64,000 nucleotides of DNA from an uncultured Fusobacteriaceae bacterium (GTDB lineage: Bacteria > Fusobacteriota > Fusobacteriia > Fusobacteriales > Fusobacteriaceae), in NCBI GenBank assembly GCA_947038515.1, contig CAMQWJ010000003.1, positions 1 through 64,000 on the forward strand, in the 5' to 3' direction. Each line of letters opens with the position of its first letter. The stretch's first letter is position 1. The position numbers and the translations under genes were made by a program. Below the pieces are notes generated by a model. It was given only the letters and a program-made list of their open reading frames with translations. It was not told the DNA's origin and did no database searches. Below, one piece after another: positions 16,932 through 27,900 of the stretch.

Positions 16932-17590
16932 TATAACTCCTTTTTATAAGACATAGTCCAAAAGTCATATTCATAACGACTTGTATTTATAAAAATATCT
17001 ATTAATCTTAATTTATGTTCCTCAGATAGATCATTACAAAATTTATCTGTTTCTTCAATAAGCCAATTATTAAATTTTTGATACTCTTCAGATACATAAG
17101 TATCAATCCATGGAGTATAAAAAGGATTTTCATCTCTTTTATTAGTTTTTTCAAGTTCTTTTCCAATTAAATAGTAACTCCAAGAACATGCAAGAAGTGC
17201 CACAGTAATTTCAGCCATTTGCCCATTTTGCGAAACAGCCATCATATAATGAGTATATGATAAATTACTTAGGGAAGGTTTTGTTTTTTTGATATCAGTT
17301 TCAGTTATATTTAATTTTTTTAAATAATAACGGTGTATTTGCATTTCAGAATTTAATGTTCCATCAAGAAGTTTAGCAAAATTTTGCATAGTTTTTTCAT
17401 CTGTTGCTTTAGTTACTCCTAAAGCAAATAATTTTGAGTAATCCAGAAGATATAAATAGTCTTGAATTAAATAAAAAATAAATTTATCTTTCGATAAAGT
17501 ACCATCTCCAATGCCAAGAATAAAAGGATGAACATAATAACTATCCCATATTTCTTTTGTTTCTTTTAATAAACGTTTTGAAAATTGCAT
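16931..17590 (-). CDS. tenA: Aminopyrimidine aminohydrolase / thiaminase II TenA
   Basis: This 219-residue helical protein keeps the B. subtilis TenA active-site set at nearly the same numbers: Asp44, Tyr47, Tyr112, Cys135 (LLACSWSYYLIG), Tyr139 and a late Glu (RYEYDFW, Glu207). TenA hydrolyses amino-HMP, a thiamine degradation product, to HMP, which ThiD then phosphorylates. It is the first gene after the TPP riboswitch, and its ribosome-binding G-run is part of the riboswitch terminator stem. Confidence 0.95.
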   Translation of the reverse strand: MQFSKRLLKETKEIWDSYYVHPFILGIGDGTLSKDKFIFYLIQDYLYLLDYSKLFALGVTKATDEKTMQNFAKLLDGTLNSEMQIHRYYLKKLNITETDIKKTKPSLSNLSYTHYMMAVSQNGQMAEITVALLACSWSYYLIGKELEKTNKRDENPFYTPWIDTYVSEEYQKFNNWLIEETDKFCNDLSEEHKLRLIDIFINTSRYEYDFWTMSYKKEL

Positions 17591-17622
17591 AAAAAAATCC
17601 CCCTTCAGTTGGAAAGGAGATT
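17591..17622 (-). terminator. TPP-riboswitch terminator overlapping the tenA SD
   Basis: On the minus strand AATCTCCTTTC (17622-17612) pairs fully with GAAGGGGGATT (17606-17596), using two or three G-U pairs, around a CAACT loop. A T7 run leads straight into the tenA ATG (17590). The GGGGG that serves as SD is inside the 3' arm, so the hairpin can block transcription and translation together. Confidence 0.85.
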
Positions 17623-17662
17623 AAAATATCAAAAATAGATTTCTCTTATTTTATAAAATTTT

Positions 17663-17741
17663 ATTACTCCTTCCGTCGGTTCTAACCGATTCAAGTTCCA
17701 TGGGTCGAGTTTCCTCTCTCAGCATTAAGCACCCCAGTAAT
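17663..17741 (-). ncRNA. TPP (THI-box) riboswitch aptamer
   Basis: The minus strand carries the THI-box landmarks in order: ATTACT (P1), GGGGTGC, GCTGAGA, ACCC, GAACTTGAATCGG with a local AACCGA stem, GGAAGGAG and closing AGTAAT (P1 partner). Consensus positions around the pyrimidine-binding GCTGAGA loop are intact. It controls tenA-thiZXY-thiD-thiEM. The segment GGAAGGAG (17668-17675) is also complementary to CTCCTTTCC in the terminator, which supplies the antiterminator. Confidence 0.95.
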
Positions 17742-17751
17742 CATTATCTAA

Positions 17752-17780
17752 ATACTATATGATTTTCAATTGAATGTCAA
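17752..17780 (-). promoter_or_regulatory. Promoter of the thiamine operon
   Basis: Minus strand TTGACA (17780-17775), 17-nt spacer, TAGTAT (17757-17752). It lies just upstream of the aptamer. Confidence 0.75.
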
Positions 17781-17986
17781 TATATTTATTTTTTATATTT
17801 AATTAGTTATAATTTATTTTATTGATTTTGTATTTGAAAAATATAAAATCAATAGAATATATGAAGAAATTAATAGTAGTTTAAAGTTGCTTATGGTATT
17901 ATTATTTTAATAAAATAAAGATTTCAAATATCAAAAATTATTATTTTTGATAACTTAAATTATAAAATTTGAAAGGAGCAACATCT

Positions 17987-18727
17987 ATGAAGATTATATT
18001 TTCACCAAGTAAAGGAATGAGAAGTTCTTTTTCAGATATTAAAAATTATAACTTTATGAACTCATTAAAAAAAGAACCTTTCTTCTTTGAAGAAGCAATG
18101 CTCATTATGGATACTATTAAAATATTTTCAAAATCAGAAATGATGAAAATATTTAAATTAAAAGGTGATTTATTAGAAAAAACTTATTTTAACTATGAAA
18201 ATTTTAATACTTTGGAAGCAAGAGTAAGTATTTTACAATATCAAGGAGTAAGTTTCAAAACTCTAGATTTTTGCTCATATTCTATAACAAATTTAGAATA
18301 TTTAGAGAATCATTTAAGAATTTTCTCTGCACTTTACGGAGTATTAACCCCTTTTACATTAATAAAAGAGTATAGGTTAGATATGACAATAAAAATTTTA
18401 AAAGAATCTCCATATAGTTATTGGAGCAAAAAAATTAATAGTTATTTTTCTCAAGAGGAACTTATAGTTAATTTGGCCTCAAATGAATTTTCAAAAATAA
18501 TTGATAGAAAAACTCATAATGTTATTGATATAGAATTCCGACAAAAACAGGGGGGTATCTTAAAAAATATTAGTACAGAAGGGAAAAAAATGAGAGGAAA
18601 ATTTTTAGATTACATGGCTAAGAACAATATATTAGATATAGAAAAATTAAAACTATTTGAAGATGTGGAATATAAGTTTTCCCATGAAATGTCTGAGGGA
18701 AGAAAATTTATATTTGTTAAAGAATAA
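17987..18727 (+). CDS. yaaA: YaaA-family peroxide-stress protein
   Basis: This 246-residue protein starts MKIIFSPSKGM, the YaaA signature, and later has ILQYQGVSFKTLDF, FSALYGVLTPF, LIKEYRLDM, NLASNEFSK and the late KMRGKFLDYMAKN. E. coli YaaA lowers free iron during peroxide stress and has a DNA-binding fold; the biochemical activity is unsettled. ATG 17987 is chosen because AAGGAG (17973-17978) lies 8 nt upstream; a TTG at 17969 would precede the SD. It is monocistronic. Confidence 0.9.
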   Translation: MKIIFSPSKGMRSSFSDIKNYNFMNSLKKEPFFFEEAMLIMDTIKIFSKSEMMKIFKLKGDLLEKTYFNYENFNTLEARVSILQYQGVSFKTLDFCSYSITNLEYLENHLRIFSALYGVLTPFTLIKEYRLDMTIKILKESPYSYWSKKINSYFSQEELIVNLASNEFSKIIDRKTHNVIDIEFRQKQGGILKNISTEGKKMRGKFLDYMAKNNILDIEKLKLFEDVEYKFSHEMSEGRKFIFVKE

Positions 18728-18884
18728 AAAACAAGGTTGCATTAGGAATTTTAAGTTTGCAAATAAATCCCTCCTTATAATTTGGTTTAGTCACTTTAAT
18801 TATATATGAGATTTATTTGTCTTTTTTTTTAGAGGAAAAAAGTAGTAATATGAGAATATATATTAATTGATAGAGTGAATATAT

Positions 18885-18913
18885 TTGTAAAAAATTGGAT
18901 TTTAAGGTATAAT
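18885..18913 (+). promoter_or_regulatory. Promoter of the autotransporter gene
   Basis: TTGTAA (18885-18890), 17-nt spacer, TATAAT (18908-18913). The predicted leader to the TTG start is about 38 nt. Confidence 0.7.
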
Positions 18914-18957
18914 ATTAGAACAAATTAAAAAAAATAAGGGTTATTAAGGAGATAAAA

Positions 18958-21900
18958 TTGAAAATACAAGAAATAGAAAAGTCATTAAAAAGATTTTTAA
19001 AAAAGAAAGGAAGTTTCTCAGCAGCATTATTGGTAATGTTTCTAATATCAGGAACAATATCTTTAGGTGGTGTAGAATCTGTAACAGAAATTAATGGAAT
19101 TAAAGGAGATATTTTAGTAAAGATTAAACAAGAAAGAGAAAAAATAAAAGTAAAAATAAAAGAAAATAAAAGTAAAATATCAGAAGAAACAGCGATGTTT
19201 GATACCTTGGTTAAAGAATGGGATTTTTATGGAAAGCCACTTGGGCAAAATACTCAGGTATTTTTTACATATGATAAAATAAATAATGGTTCAGGAAAAG
19301 ATAGAACAAAAGAGGAATGGAGTCCAACAATAGATGCTGTAGTATCATCAGGACTAAGTAGTGATGTAGCTTTAGATAAAGTTATGGCAGGGGCTGGAAC
19401 AGTGATAGATAGTACTACATTTAGAGAAACAATAAAAATATCTGCTAATATTGTGCCTTTAGTTCCAGAAATACCAGTAATTAATAAAGATATTAATGTG
19501 AATATAAATAAACCTCAAATAGGAGAAATAGGGACACCAAATATCCCAGTATTTATTACCCCAGAAACATTAGAGATTAAGACTGTAACTGTTGATTCAG
19601 TTGATGTTCCAAGATTTAATGTACCAACAATTACAGCTCCAGGAGCAGTAGCGTCTATTAATGTAACAGCTCCAGTAATACCTAATGTAAATGTGCCTGG
19701 GGATAGAGAAATAAGTATGGTAGCCCCAGATGCTCCCGGAGGGTTTATACCTAGTCAAATAACTCCTCCAAAAGCACCAGGGATTCCAGTAATAGTACCA
19801 CCAACATTACCTGATTTTACTACTTCAATTACATTTGATGGAAATCATGCTATGAGTACAGTATTTTATTCTGATATAAAAAATGATGACTTTTTTTATA
19901 AAAATGGACTAATTGAAATGGTAACAATTACAGGTGGAGAATTTAAGATTCAGAGACCTGGGGATGATAAATGGCATTATGAATTTAATGATTATACAGG
20001 AGTAAATTCTTTTGCTCAAGGATCTAATGCAAAAATTTTGATTCCAGGTGAAACACTTTCAACTGTGGGAGTAAATGGAACTTGGAATTTGTCAACTACG
20101 GAACCTAAAAGTTCAATAGAAAAATTAGGATTCCAAAAATTAGTAGGAAGTAGTACAAACTCTACAATGGTTAGTAATGCTAATTTTTTATATACCAACA
20201 CAAAGGATAGTAACACTTTAAATGAATTTGCTCATTTGGACATACATGAGGCTGCCCCAGTAGCAGGAGAACGTATTAAATTACTTTTTGGAACTACTGG
20301 ACTTTCTAATCAAGCTGAAATAATGGCTGCATTTGATGATGGAGTAAAAATAAATCCATCAGGATACGCAACCACACCCAACTCTAAAGTTTTCACATGG
20401 ATTAATAGTGGAAAAATTGTAATTGAAGGAGCTAATGGAATAGTAACTAATCATTATGATCATGGACCTTTTGCTGGTTCATCATATAAAGCGATGGCAA
20501 TAAATACAGGTGAAATATTTTTAGTTCCGTATAAAAATGGTACAGAAAATAAGGATACTAACAATGGTGTTTTTGGAATGTCACAGGATGGATTCAGGAT
20601 ACACCATGTAATGTATAATAGTGGTATAATTGATTCTTATTCTCTAAAATCTTTTATTTTTTTAGGTTCAGGGGGAGCAACTAGACCTCTAAGTGTTGTA
20701 AATAGAGGTGAAATAAAGCTGAAGGGTGAAAATTCAGCTGGAGTATATATAAAAACAAATTCTAAAAATCAGTTTGAATTTACTACAGAAGACTTTGTAC
20801 TAGGTACAACAGGTAGCTATAATCCTATTGAGATGTATGGAGACAAAAATATAGGGTTATATATAACTGCAACTAATGCTACAAATAATAAGGGGAATTT
20901 TGCAGTAGATATAGGAAGTACCAATGTAGGAAACCAAGTATTTAATACGTTGTTACATAATGGTTTGGACTATACAACAGGAGATAAGCTTACAAATGTT
21001 AATGTAAATCCTACTGGAGGAGCTAATACAAATATAGAAGGAAGTTTTGGAATATTATCAAGTTCAACTCTTGCTTTAGATTCACATCAAATAAGAATAT
21101 ATGATAAGACAGAATCCAGTGTAGGAGTAACACCTATGGATAATGCTATTCTATCATTAGGGGCTGGAAATATAGAACTTAATGGTGGGACCCAAAATAT
21201 AGGTTTATATATATCAGGAACAGGTATTAATACAGGAAAAATAGATACAATTGGTACAGTGAAATTAGCGGGTGGATTTTCGAATATGGGAGCATATACA
21301 TCTGGAGTGGGCAATGATATCCAGGTTAAAAAAATAGAGGGAACAGATTTGACTGATTCAATATTCCTTTTTGCAGGGGAAGGAAGTAAGATAGTGAGTA
21401 CTGAAGGAATATCTATGATAGGGAAAGTATCTGTAGATGCAAATTCAACTAATAAAAAAGATTCTGGAGCAGCATTTGCAATGGGAACTAATTCTTTAAT
21501 TACAATAAATAAGGTAAGTTTTGATACGAATGTCAATATTTCTGTGACAGGAGCAGTTCAAACTGATACAGGAGATGTGTTAGGATTCGCCTTAATGGCA
21601 GGGTCAGGTGGAAAGATAGAAGCTCAAAATAATAATATAGAAGTCTTAAATGGCTCAACAGGAATAGCTTCAATAGGTTTAGATTCAAATGTAGATTTCA
21701 CAGGTGGAAGATTAAAATATGATGGAAATGGTTATGCAGTTTATTCTGATGGAGCAGGAAAAATAGATTTATCAGGAGCAACAGTTGAATTATATGGAAA
21801 ATCTACTGCTTTTGATTTAAACTTAGATCCATTAGCAATAAGTACAATCAAATTAGATGCTGACACAAAGATAAAAGTAGAATCTAATGATGTAATAGTT

Positions 21901-24900
21901 TTTAATTTGAAAGAGGCTAATAATCTAAATACTACAGGCTTAGAAGCAAGTATTATAAATGCAATAGAAACTGCAACAGGTGAAAATTTGTCTGATTTAA
22001 TAGAAGCAGGAGCAGGAATAGATAAATATAAGACAGCAGCAGTAGATGGAGGGAGTATTACTGTAGGAAGCTTAGATAGAACAGGAACAGGTGCAGTTGG
22101 AGAAAGTACAGCACAAGCTGATGGAAACTTTTACTACAATAGATTCTTGGGTCAAAGACTTGTTGCGACAACTACTGCTGGTAGTACAATATCAGCAGTA
22201 TTAAGTAATGGACAAGGAGAGAAATATAATAACCAAGTAGTAGGATTTGAGATGAACTCTAGTAGTTCAGCAGTGGCTAATACTGAAGCAGCTATTCACT
22301 TAATCGGAAGTACAGTAATAGCAGATAGAACAGAACTTGCTAGAACAGGAGAAAATGGTGGAATTGGTCTATTTATAAATTACGGAACAGTAACAGTAGA
22401 TGGAACAAGTAAAATAGAAGTAGAGATGGACAATAGAAATCATATAAATGAAGGTGGAGTAGGAGTATACTCTGTAAATGGAAGTAATATTAAGACTGAT
22501 GGAATAATAGAAGTAGCAGGAGATAAATCCACTGGAATTATAGGAATGGCGTATAGAGAAGACGCTAATGGGATTCCGATTCCTAATGAATTTGGAACAG
22601 CAGCAGTAGGACAAGGAGAAGTTAATATTTCAAATACAGGAACTATAACTTTAATTGGGATAGGAAGTATTGGGATATATGTAGATAATAATAATGGTGC
22701 TGGAACAGTATCAACTTCAAAAGTAGAGAATAGTGGGATTATAAAAGTAGGTTCGACTAACAGTGTAGGAACTTCAGTAGGAATATATGGAGAGAAATCG
22801 ACTATTTCAAATTTGGGAACAATAGAAGTAGGGAATGGTGGAGTAGGAATATATGGAGAAAAGGGGTCTATAATAGATGCCTTGGGTAACATCAATTTAG
22901 GTTCAGATGGAATAGGAGTAATATTAGATGAAACTTCAAATATAACAGCGACTAATATGATTTTAGGAACATCAGCAGTAGGTGTACCAGATGTAAATGG
23001 AAAAATTGGTATCATGTATCAACTATCAAAAGACGAACAAACTCCATTAACTCCAAAAGTTATACCATTAAGTATAGACAGTAGCTCATTAGATAAAGCA
23101 ATAGCAATTTATGTAGAAGGAGCAAATATAAAATCTACTGGTAATTTAAAAGTAGGTGATAATGGAGTAGGACTATATTCAAAAAATGGTATAGTAGAAA
23201 ATACAGGAACAATTGAATTAGGAACAAAAACAAGTGCAACTGGAATGTATTTGCAGACTACTGCAGGAACTGCAGGAAGTATATCTAACACTGGAACAGG
23301 AAAGATAACAGTAGGTAATAATACTCAATTTGGTATGATTGGAGCCGGAGCCGGTTCAACTATAATAAATAGTGGAACTATTGAATTAAAAGTTGCAGGA
23401 AGTGTAGGTATTTATGCACAAGATGGAGCAACAGTAGAATTATCAGGATCTAATATAATTTTTGAAGCAGGAAAAGTAGGTTCAATAGGAGTATATACAA
23501 ATAATGCTACTATTAATATTGCTGGTGTAGTTGGACATAGTACAACAAATGCAGATAAAAATATTTTGATATATGGAAAAAATGGAAGTACTATCAATAA
23601 TATTGGTGGATTAAGTGTAGATGGAATAAGTTCATCAGGTACTGATAAGACAATCGGAATATATTTGGATGGTACTGATGGTACTACTAATACATATAAT
23701 TCACGAAATTCTCTAACAGTAACCAATGAAGCTATAGGGATATATTCGAAAGGAAATATTACATTGAACTTTAATGGTACTAGTGGAACGACGAATGAAT
23801 TAATTGCAACAGGAATCAATACAACAGGAGCCTTTATAGATGGAACAGCAACATTAAATGGAAATATTATGTCTGATAGTGGGGCGATAGGAGTTTATGG
23901 AAAAGGTGGACTAATAACACTTGATTCTTTAACGACAATAACTCTTGGAGCAACAGCTAATTCAACAGGAATATATTTAGAAAATGGAGCTTCTCTATTA
24001 GGAGATTTGACTGTAAATGGAAGTAATAATAGTATAGGAGTATATTATTCAGGAGCAACTCCAGTAACTAGTGATGGAAATATGACATTAATAAATACAG
24101 GAGTCTCTGGTAATGTTGTAGGAATATTTGCTGGTGGTGCAAATACAGTAGTAACAAATAATGGAAATGTAACAGGAATAGGTTCAAATAATGTTGTAGC
24201 AACAATGGCAGCAACAGGAGGAACATTAAATATAGGTGGAACAATCACAGTTGATGGAAAAGATAGTGTAGGAGCTTTTGCTTCTGAGAAAGGAAAAATA
24301 ATAAATAAAGGCACTATTAATGCAAGTAATGCAAGTAACCCATTGGCTGATACAACAATTGGAATGATGGCTTCAAGTATAACTGCTGGTAAAACAGCTA
24401 GTATAGAAAATGAATCAACAATTACAGGAACTGGAAGTAAAGATGTAGGAATGTATCTAGGAACCTCTATGGGAATTAATGCAGGAAAAAATAGTGGAAC
24501 AGTTAGTGTAGTAGATGGTATTGCTGTTTATCTTGAAGGTGGATTAAATACATTTGATAATACAGGAGCATTAAATGTAACAGGTAATGGAATAGGAATG
24601 TATTTAAAAGAAAGTGGAGCAGGACAAATAAAAAATACAGGAACTATTGATTTAACTGGAACACAAGGAAAAGGAGTTTATGCAGAAAATGCTGTTATAG
24701 ATTTTGATGTAACAACAACTGGTGTAGCTGGAGGTATAGGAATCTATGCGACAGGAGAACTAAGCCCAGGAATACAAGGACGAGGAACAACTATAAATAG
24801 TACAGTAACTGTAGGAGACGGGCAGATAGGAATTTATAGTGCTGATGCTAATGTTAATTTAGATGGAGCAACAGTAGTAGCAGGAAACAAAGTGGGATCT

Positions 24901-27900
24901 CAAAGTTCAATAGGTATTTATTTGAAAAATATGGTTAGTACTCCTCAATATACAATGGCAGGAACAAATGTAACAGTAGGAGATGGGATAGGAATATATT
25001 TAGGAAATAATGAAATGCTAGGAACTCCAGCAACCCAAGGAGTAAACTTAACATTAAATGGAGTAGTAACAACCACAAGTGGAATAGGTATTTATGTTCC
25101 TAAAAAAAGTAAGTTAACTACAGGTACAGTTACATTGAATGTTGGTGGAATAAATGGAATAGGGGTATATTTAGCAGGTGGAGAAGTAAATTTAGGAACA
25201 GGTTCTGAAACACTTACATTAGGTCTAAATGGAATCAATTCTACAGGAGTCTATGTAAATGGAGGAACGCTAAATTTAGGAAATAATATAGTCGTGACAG
25301 GTGAAGGAAGAGTAGCAACAGCAACAAATGGTAGTTTAAATGCAGAGACAATTCTAAATGTAGGTAAAAACTCACAAGGACTATTAGGAAGTTATATTAA
25401 ATCTAATGCAGGAACACCATATACAATAACTAATAAACTTTCAGGAGTTATAACCATAAGAGAAGGTGGAGCAGGGTTAGTAGCAACTCTTGGTACTCCT
25501 CCCTCAGGTATTACTATTCCCCATATTAAATTAGCAACAGTAATAAATTTAGGAACTTTAAATGTTGATGGACATACTATTAATAATGGAATAAAAGTAG
25601 ATTCAATAGGTATCTATTCAGAAGTTGGTGACATAAATAATATAGGTGTGATAAACTTAACAGGTGATGGTGGAGTAGGAATATCATATCACGGAAAGAC
25701 TATTTCAAGTGATATAGCAAATAATGGGATTATTAATTTAAACGGAACAAATGAAATAGGAATGTATTTAACAGGAAATATAGGAAATGTTACAAATGGT
25801 ACAATGATTTCAACAACAGCTAATAATACAGGAATCGTATTGGCGGGAGCAGTTGCAGGAACACAGACAACTATACCAAATTTAGATCTTGGAACTATTT
25901 CGCTAGGAACAGAAAGTATAGGTTTAATGCTAAATGATATAGATATAACTGCATCAACAGGGACTATATCAGTAAATGAAGGAAGCTTAACGAAGTCTTC
26001 TATAGGTGTTTATGGAGAAAATTCTACTATAAATGGAATTATAGATGTTGAAGTTAAAGCAAACGGAATAGCATACTATCTGAAGGAATCAACGACAAGT
26101 ATAGATTTCACTATGACTAGAGTAGGTTCTGGAGGAACATATTTATATGCAAAGGATAGTATTATAACTGTTACAGGCGACTTATTGGTAGGGGCTGGAC
26201 AGACTGGAATAATTTCAGAAGATTCAAGTATAAACTTTGCTACTTCAGGAAGTAGATTTAATGTTTCAGATGGTGGAATAGGATTAATATTAAAAGGAGG
26301 TTCTCTAGGAGGAACACTTCCAGTAATAGATGTAACCGCAGGAACAGCTAATCAATATTCTATAGGAGCTTATTATGAAGATTTAGGAGTTATAACAGGT
26401 TCTTTAAGTTCTGTAACTCAAACTGGAGATTATACAATAGCCCATATATTTGATGGTACTAGCGGTGCGATTGCTCCTATAAACTTGGGAACAAATGGAA
26501 ACAATCAAATAGGAATAATGGGGAAAAATAATTCAGATATAACTGTAAATGGAATTATTGATGTTTCAGGAGATGAAAATATAGGTGTTTATGCAGATGT
26601 AACTTCGTCAAACAGTGTGATAACAGGAGCTGTTAAAGTTGGAGCTTCAAGTATAAGAGATAAATCTTCAATAGGAGTATATGTAAAGAAAGGTTCATAT
26701 ACAGGTGGAGCATTAAGTGTAGGAAATAATTCAATAGGAATATACGGAGAAGAAATAGGTGGTAGCTTCACCCAAGCAGGTGGAATAGATGTAGCTGATT
26801 CAGCCTTAGGAATTTTTGTCCAAAGCAATACAGCAGGAATAACAGTAACTCAAACAGGTGGACTACAAGTAGGAAATACAGGTTCAATAGGAATATATGG
26901 TTCGGAAGCTAATATATCTGTAAATTCAACAGGAGTGCCTACAATAGATAAAGTAGGAACAGGAACTTCAATAGGAATATTAAGTCAAGGATTAGGAGAT
27001 GTTAGCTATACAGGAAGTATGGATATAGCCAATAGTCCAGCCAAAGGTTCAATAGGAATTTATAAAAATGGAATAGGAACAATAACAACAGGAGCAGGAA
27101 ATATTACTGTTGGAGATGCAGGATATGGAATCTATTCAATAAATGATACTCTAACAAGAGGGTCATCAGATATATCAAATAGTGCAAATATGACTCTAGG
27201 AGCATCGACAATTGGAATTTATTCAAAAGGAACAGGAGTAATAACAAATTCAGGACTACTTGATGTAGGAAAGACTACATATAGCAATGCAAGTGGTGAC
27301 AATCCAACTTTAAGCTATACAACTAATTCAAAAAATCATGTAAATTCTATAGGAATTTATTCAGATGGAGGAAAAGTAGTAAATACAGGAACAATAAAAG
27401 TTGATGAGGAACATTCAATAGGAGTTTATGTAAGTAACGGAAGTATGGAGAATAGAGGAACTATAAATGTAACAAATGGTGGTTTAGGAGTATATATATT
27501 AAATAATACAACAGCTTCAAACTATGGAACAATAACAGTTGATGGAATGGGAACAAGTGAAAACTGGAGATCAATAGGAATATCAATATCGAATAATTCA
27601 ATATTTACAAATGAAGTTGGAGGAACAATTGATATAAGTGGTGGAATAGGAATAAATATAAGTGCCTTAGGTGGGGTTTTTAAAAATGAAGGAACAGTTA
27701 ATTTAAGCGGTGGAACAGGAATTTATGGTGGAACGCTTAATGGAGGAACAATTAATATAACTGGTGGAACAGGAAGTGAATCAGAGACGAAACCATCAGG
27801 AGTAGGAAGTGTTAATATAACTGGTGATGGGCAAGTAATAATAGGTGGAGACTACGCATCAGTGGGAGGATCTCTAAATGCAGCAGGAGCAGATATAACA

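Noticed and set aside
22440-23015. Long minus-strand open frames inside the autotransporter (also near 21087, 23412, 24045)
   Set aside because: They are Pro/Ile/Val-rich mirror frames of the rung repeats, with no SD and no matching family.
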